Part shown: positions 5,357 through 8,698 of the stretch, in pieces
Position numbering within the stretch: position 1 is the first letter of the stretch
How the letters are laid out: every line of letters begins with the position of its first letter
Assembly: GCA_964447735.1 (NCBI GenBank)
Contig: CAYUTJ010000028.1
Location: forward strand, 1-8,698
Source of the DNA: CAYSYN01 sp964447735
Lineage (GTDB): Bacteria > Patescibacteriota > Minisyncoccia > Minisyncoccales > GBS-2
DNA: 8,698 nucleotides
Direction: 5' to 3'
The notes under the pieces: model-generated
What the model was told of the DNA's origin: nothing
The model's input: only the letters and a program-made list of their open reading frames with translations
Database searches by the model: none
Position numbers and translations under genes: made by a program

Positions 5357-5386
5357 ATTATAGAAGGTTCTTCAAATTTTATCTAA
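5357..5386 (-). promoter_or_regulatory. Promoter placing the transcription start at the PlsY start codon
   Basis: On the minus strand a perfect TATAAT (5357-5362) is preceded at 17 bases by TAGATA (4 of 6 to the -35 consensus, about 5380-5385). Six bases separate TATAAT from the ATG at 5350, so the expected first transcribed base is the A of the ATG. No Shine-Dalgarno is present. Both facts fit leaderless transcription. In so AT-rich a region, a chance TATAAT is possible. Confidence 0.45.
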
Positions 5387-6102
5387 TCTAAAATAAATTC
5401 AAAAACTTTAACTGGGATTCCTTTTTCTTTTGCTTTGTTTATTGTATCTAAAGTACCTAAACCTTCGCTTTCTTTTGTTTTTATTCTAAAAGCAATTAAC
5501 TCATCTGAAGCTTCGACAATTTTTGTATTTCTTTGGTAATACATTTTCTTTTTTGTTTCTTCTGTAAAATTAGTATCTGGATTTTCTATTAGGGCTTTGG
5601 GATTAATTTCTTTTAGTTTTCTCAATTGATTCAAAAGGGCTTTAACTTTTTCAGATTTCACAACTCCCTCCCTTGCTTTTCTTTTTAAATGTTCAGCGTA
5701 TTTTTCAAGAGTTGTGGGAAGGAAAATTTTAATTCTTTCTGCTTTCAGATCATATTTTAGTGCCTCATCTAAAGCGATAAAATCAACTCCTAAAGCTCCG
5801 CCAGAAACAATTCCATCTCCTCTTTTCATAATTTTTCTCACAATTTCTCTAACTTTATTTTCTATTTCTTGATTTGTTTTTCTCCACCCTCCACTAATTC
5901 CTATCCATTTTATTTTATAAGGAGAATACAAGGCGAGAAGCATCGTCCCCAAAATCAAAATAATAGCATCTATTGGGGCTAAAACATTAGGTGAGATCCA
6001 TCGCGAGAGTATAATATCCAAAGAAAAAACAAATACTATGAGAGCAATTATCACAGAGAAAGTGTCGAGAATTTCTAAAAGGCTGATTTTTTTATTCCTC
6101 AT
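5383..6102 (-). CDS. Two-helix membrane protein with cytosolic SLOG/DprA-like Rossmann domain
   Basis: A 239-residue protein with two hydrophobic helices (about 12-32 and 40-60) joined by a short SRWISPN loop, then a soluble domain that should lie in the cytoplasm. That domain (64-237) reads as a SLOG/DprA-like nucleotide-binding Rossmann fold: KIKWIGISGGWR (63-74), GDGIVSGGALGVDFIALDEAL (95-115), a strand IKIFLPT (124-130), a basic helical insert (131-185), YYQRNTKIVEASDELIAF (188-205) and GTLDTINKAKEKGIPVKVF (216-234). The SGGAxGxD and RNxxIV texts are those of the DprA/SLOG group. Lacking other DprA domains and carrying a membrane anchor, it is unlikely to be the transformation protein. 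SLOG domains elsewhere sense or process nucleotide-derived ligands. It begins 12 bases after the NUDIX stop with AAAGAGA before the ATG, so the two are probably co-expressed. It stops at TAG. Confidence 0.75.
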   Translation of the reverse strand: MRNKKISLLEILDTFSVIIALIVFVFSLDIILSRWISPNVLAPIDAIILILGTMLLALYSPYKIKWIGISGGWRKTNQEIENKVREIVRKIMKRGDGIVSGGALGVDFIALDEALKYDLKAERIKIFLPTTLEKYAEHLKRKAREGVVKSEKVKALLNQLRKLKEINPKALIENPDTNFTEETKKKMYYQRNTKIVEASDELIAFRIKTKESEGLGTLDTINKAKEKGIPVKVFEFILD

Positions 6103-6114
6103 TCTCTTTAAAAT

Positions 6115-6530
6115 CTAAGCTTCCAAGATCTCAAAAAGTGTATAACTTGTGAGAACATCATGATTTCTAAAATGAAAACTTCCTTCAAATTTTTTGTTTT
6201 TTAAAAATAAGGGTAACCAATATTTATCGTCTGGCCACATTTGATTAAAAGGAATTTCTGAAATTTTAAACCATTGAGGTTTCATTTCCTCAGATTCAAG
6301 AGGTTTTCCCTCAAATTCAGAAACTAAAAAGACGTGAACTTCTAACAATTCATTTGGTGAGTTATCAAAAGTAAATCTCAAAATTCCTCTCCTTTCCAAT
6401 TTTTTAGCTAAAATTCCAACTTCTTCCTTTAATTCTCTTTTTGCTGCTTCTTCTATTGTCTCTCCCTCTATAACCTTTCCTCCAAACCCATTCCACCTCC
6501 CTTGACCAAAACCTCTCTTTTTCATTCCCA
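6115..6530 (-). CDS. MTH1-like NUDIX hydrolase (8-oxo-dGTP diphosphatase type), 5' end in gap
   Basis: Expected to hydrolyse oxidised purine nucleotides such as 8-oxo-dGTP to the monophosphate, keeping them out of DNA. The readable 138 codons include a complete NUDIX box: counting the internal Met at 6523-6525 as 1, Gly16-x5-Glu22-x7-Arg30-Glu-Leu-x-Glu-Glu-x-Gly-Ile38. The match to human MTH1 is striking: LGMKKRGFGxGRWNGFGGKV, VHVF, and MWPDDKYW (96-103), whose Trp97, Asp99 and Asp100 correspond to MTH1 W117, D119 and D120 that recognise the oxidised base. The Met at 6525 is not the true start: the upstream codons continue in frame as Leu/Val-Gly into the Ns, as in MTH1, which has about 20 more residues. 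So the gene is incomplete because of the assembly gap. It ends in TAG and leads directly into the SLOG gene. Confidence 0.9.
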
Positions 6531-6630
6531 NNNNNNNNNNNNNNNNNNNNNNNNNNNNNNNNNNNNNNNNNNNNNNNNNNNNNNNNNNNNNNNNNNNNNN
6601 NNNNNNNNNNNNNNNNNNNNNNNNNNNNNN
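6531..6630. other. Assembly gap of 100 Ns
   Basis: Exactly 100 unknown bases, the standard placeholder for a gap of unknown size. It removes the first codons and promoter of the NUDIX gene. The distance and even the adjacency of the NUDIX gene and the beta-propeller gene rest on scaffolding only. Confidence 0.97.
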
Positions 6631-6634
6631 CAGA

Positions 6635-6665
6635 AAATAAAAAGGCTTTTATATTCTTAAAAGCC
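6635..6665 (-). terminator. Intrinsic terminator of the beta-propeller gene
   Basis: GGCTTTTA (6644-6651) pairs perfectly with TAAAAGCC (6658-6665) around a 6-base loop. On the minus strand it is followed by TTTTTATTT. It starts about 20 bases after the TAA at 6685-6687. Confidence 0.85.
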
Positions 6666-6684
6666 AGAATTTTAAGCTAAATTT

Positions 6685-8698
6685 TTATTGAATTTCAAAC
6701 TCTTTTACTTTCTCCCAAGTATTTTCATTCAAAACCGTAATTTTAGTGTCACTGATAATGTACAAGAAATCTCCAATGTAAATTGCTCTTCTCGCAGAAA
6801 TTTGACTGACTGCTTTTACTAATTTAAGTTTATCTCCTGAATAAGAGAAAATATATCCTCCCTTAGATCCAGGCAAGAAAAAGATTTGATGTTTTTCATC
6901 CAAAAGAAAAGCATGATGTGTATTTAAAATATCTGACCAACTTTCATCTAAAATGTATTTATCCAATTCTTTAGGATTTTCTGCATCTTTTACATCAAAC
7001 AAAGAAATTTTCACTTTCCATCCTTCTTTTCCAATCCCTAAAATTTTGTCTTTCGTTATTGGATGCAAATAAGAAGAATAACCTGGAATTTTCAATTGCC
7101 CTTTCAACTGAGGATTTTTAGGATCTGATAAATCTAAGACATAGAAAGGATCGGTTTGGCGGAAAGTAACTAAATATCCTTTATCTTGAATAAACCTTGC
7201 AGAATAAATTCTTTCAGTCAAACCCAAATCTTGAATTTTACCAATAATTGTTAAATTTTTATCTAAAACATAAACATCGTTAGCAGATTCTCTTTGCCAA
7301 CCAAATCCCCACCACCAAGATCTCTCCCCCACTGTCACAGCAATCCTTAAATTTCCTTGATATTCATCCAAAGCAAATTGATTAAGAGGAAAACCTGGAA
7401 CCTCACCCGAAGCTACAATTTCAAATTTTTCCAAATCGATCTTTGCAATTCCTGTCTTTTCAATTCCTCTCATTTCTTTTTTCACAAAATCTGAAAATCT
7501 ATTTTGAAATTCATTATCAAATTTCAATCTTTCATCTTTATCTAAAGAATTTCTGTATTTTTCCAAAATAATCTGCCACTCTAACATCTTAGCTTGCTCT
7601 GAAATGTCGTAAGTCTCTAATTTTTCAATTTTTTCTCTAACCCACTCAGGAAACAAATCTTTGCCATTTTGTTTTAAAAATTTTGAGAAAATTTTAATGA
7701 TGCTCTCATAAAAAGTATAAGTAATATAAAGAGAATTTTCTGACATATAAACTACAGATTTTCCTGAAGACCCAACAAAAGAAATTTTCTTTTCAATTTC
7801 ACCAGATAAAGGATTTAAAATCATTGCCAAGAAAGTGACATCTACTGGAACAGGAAATACAGGATGATAAATTTCCTGACATTTAATTTCAATTTCTTTC
7901 CCTTCAACAATTAAAGGTTTTATCGGGCAGGGATGAATTTTATCGATTAAATTTTTAGTCACTAAATAAATTTTTCCTTTATAAAGTCTTGAAGTTACTA
8001 TCTGATTTTTCTCATCTAATTTCATTTCCCATTTCTTTTTAGGATTTTTAGGATCTGAAACATCAAAACCTAAAATTTCTTTTTGGGCAAAAATTACCAA
8101 AATCTTTTTGTCTTTTATCAAAAGCAAATCTCCAGATTTTTCAATTTCTGAATCTAAAGCCAACTCTGTTGGAGGAAAGGCTTTAACAATTTTTATTTTC
8201 GGTTTCTGATAAGGATAAGGTGGCACTCTCTCTACTATTACCGGTTCTCTCCAGATTGGCCAAGATCTCCTTGGAGAAAAATAAATTTCTTTTCCATCAG
8301 TTTTAACAACATCGGGCTCGTCAATTCCCGGAACCTGAACTGTAGTTTCAGAAACTCTTTCTGGCGCTTTTGGGACGCCACCTTCTTCAGCTAAAAGGGG
8401 ACTTGGCATTCCAATTCCAGCTTCTTCCCAACCTCCTCTCCCAGCAAAATATCCAATACCAAAATACCCGCTGACTTCTTCTGCTTGAGTTAAATAATTT
8501 TTAAATTCCTCTTCAGAAGAGAATTTTTGGATAGTTTCTGCTAAAACAGATGGGGCTGAAGGTTTTTGGGAAGGTTTTGAAACAAAAGGAATTGTAGAAA
8601 CTTCAATTTTGCAAATTTTAGAACTTCCCCACAAAACCAAAATTGAAAGTAAACAAACTAAAACCAAAACAATAATTCCAATTTTTGTATCGATTTTC
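6685..8698 (-). CDS. Membrane-anchored beta-propeller protein (COG4880 / PF09826 type), 5' end outside window
   Basis: Large secreted or membrane-anchored protein of the family described as containing a C-terminal beta-propeller distantly related to WD-40 repeats. At least 670 residues are visible and the reading frame is open to the window edge. A TTG at 8665-8667 is only a Leu inside the first helix, not the start. Numbering from the first full codon (8695-8697), a hydrophobic helix spans about 6-24, then a Ser/Pro-rich linker, then the family hallmark VQVPGIDEPDVVKTDG (120-135). Repeated blades follow, with texts such as VFDVSDPKNP-like DVSDPKNPKKKW, YVLDLSDPKNPQLKGQL and LFDVKDAENPKELDKY. 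A charged, probably helical insertion (about 345-410) interrupts the propeller. Function is unknown; an extracellular binding or surface role is likely. It ends in TAA with a good terminator. Confidence 0.88.
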   Translation of the reverse strand, partial: KIDTKIGIIVLVLVCLLSILVLWGSSKICKIEVSTIPFVSKPSQKPSAPSVLAETIQKFSSEEEFKNYLTQAEEVSGYFGIGYFAGRGGWEEAGIGMPSPLLAEEGGVPKAPERVSETTVQVPGIDEPDVVKTDGKEIYFSPRRSWPIWREPVIVERVPPYPYQKPKIKIVKAFPPTELALDSEIEKSGDLLLIKDKKILVIFAQKEILGFDVSDPKNPKKKWEMKLDEKNQIVTSRLYKGKIYLVTKNLIDKIHPCPIKPLIVEGKEIEIKCQEIYHPVFPVPVDVTFLAMILNPLSGEIEKKISFVGSSGKSVVYMSENSLYITYTFYESIIKIFSKFLKQNGKDLFPEWVREKIEKLETYDISEQAKMLEWQIILEKYRNSLDKDERLKFDNEFQNRFSDFVKKEMRGIEKTGIAKIDLEKFEIVASGEVPGFPLNQFALDEYQGNLRIAVTVGERSWWWGFGWQRESANDVYVLDKNLTIIGKIQDLGLTERIYSARFIQDKGYLVTFRQTDPFYVLDLSDPKNPQLKGQLKIPGYSSYLHPITKDKILGIGKEGWKVKISLFDVKDAENPKELDKYILDESWSDILNTHHAFLLDEKHQIFFLPGSKGGYIFSYSGDKLKLVKAVSQISARRAIYIGDFLYIISDTKITVLNENTWEKVKEFEIQ

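Noticed and set aside
5383..6102. Naming the SLOG-domain gene dprA
   Set aside because: It has the SGGA-type fold but two N-terminal membrane helices and none of DprA's extra domains, so a role in transformation is not supported.
6523..6525. ATG as true start of the NUDIX gene
   Set aside because: It aligns with an internal Met of MTH1; the preceding readable codons also match, so the start is lost in the N gap.
8665..8667. TTG as start of the beta-propeller gene
   Set aside because: The frame stays open upstream to the window edge and the codon falls inside a continuous hydrophobic helix, so it is an internal Leu.
1..8698. tRNA, rRNA, CRISPR arrays, insertion sequences or attachment sites
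   Set aside because: I saw no cloverleaf-like GC-rich segment, no spaced direct repeats, no transposase and no terminal inverted repeats in the readable bases.

Overview
The window is a strongly AT-rich piece of bacterial chromosome on a metagenome-style scaffold. A run of exactly 100 Ns at 6531-6630 is a scaffolding gap of unknown true length. The case for a bacterium is RimP, a PlsY-family membrane protein, sigma70-type promoters, hairpin-plus-U-tract terminators and one very clear GGAGG ribosome binding site. Several families (archaemetzincin-like protease, stand-alone MetRS C-terminal tRNA-binding domain, COG4880-type secreted beta-propeller) are most familiar from archaea and from uncultivated bacterial lineages. 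Low GC, Lys/Ile/Glu-rich proteins and tight gene packing suggest a little-studied lineage such as Patescibacteria, but the sequence does not settle this. TAA, TAG and TGA are all used as stops, so the standard bacterial code applies.

Layout. (1) 1-3192, minus strand: a promoter at 3164-3192 drives six tightly packed genes. In transcription order they are a three-helix membrane protein, a MetRS-beta-like tRNA-binding protein, a membrane-anchored thermonuclease with a C-terminal OB-fold, a DUF4239 membrane protein, a nitroreductase and RimP. RimP stops right after its N-terminal domain, and the following bases look like a frameshifted remnant of its C-terminal domain. (2) 3221-3895, minus: an archaemetzincin-like protein with its own promoter, Shine-Dalgarno and terminator. 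Its HExxH motif reads HGLGH, so the catalytic Glu is missing. (3) 3896-4652, plus: a roughly 110-nt leader with a 7-1-7 palindrome and a hairpin, then a full rubrerythrin. (4) 4736-6530, minus: a MTH1-like NUDIX hydrolase (5' end lost in the gap), a two-helix membrane protein with a cytosolic SLOG/DprA-like Rossmann domain, then a divergent PlsY homologue that may be transcribed as a leaderless mRNA. (5) 6636-8698, minus: a large membrane-anchored beta-propeller protein, open at the window edge and ending in a good terminator.

How it fits together. Rubrerythrin and the MTH1-like NUDIX point to peroxide and oxidised-nucleotide defence, and the nitroreductase adds a flavin redox enzyme. RimP and the MetRS-like domain are translation-linked. 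The thermonuclease and the beta-propeller protein appear to face outward. The most system-like candidate is the coupled NUDIX plus membrane SLOG pair (5383-6530), whose domain types recur in nucleotide-signal conflict systems. The other unusual points are the Glu-less metzincin with an altered second zinc site and the eroded RimP.
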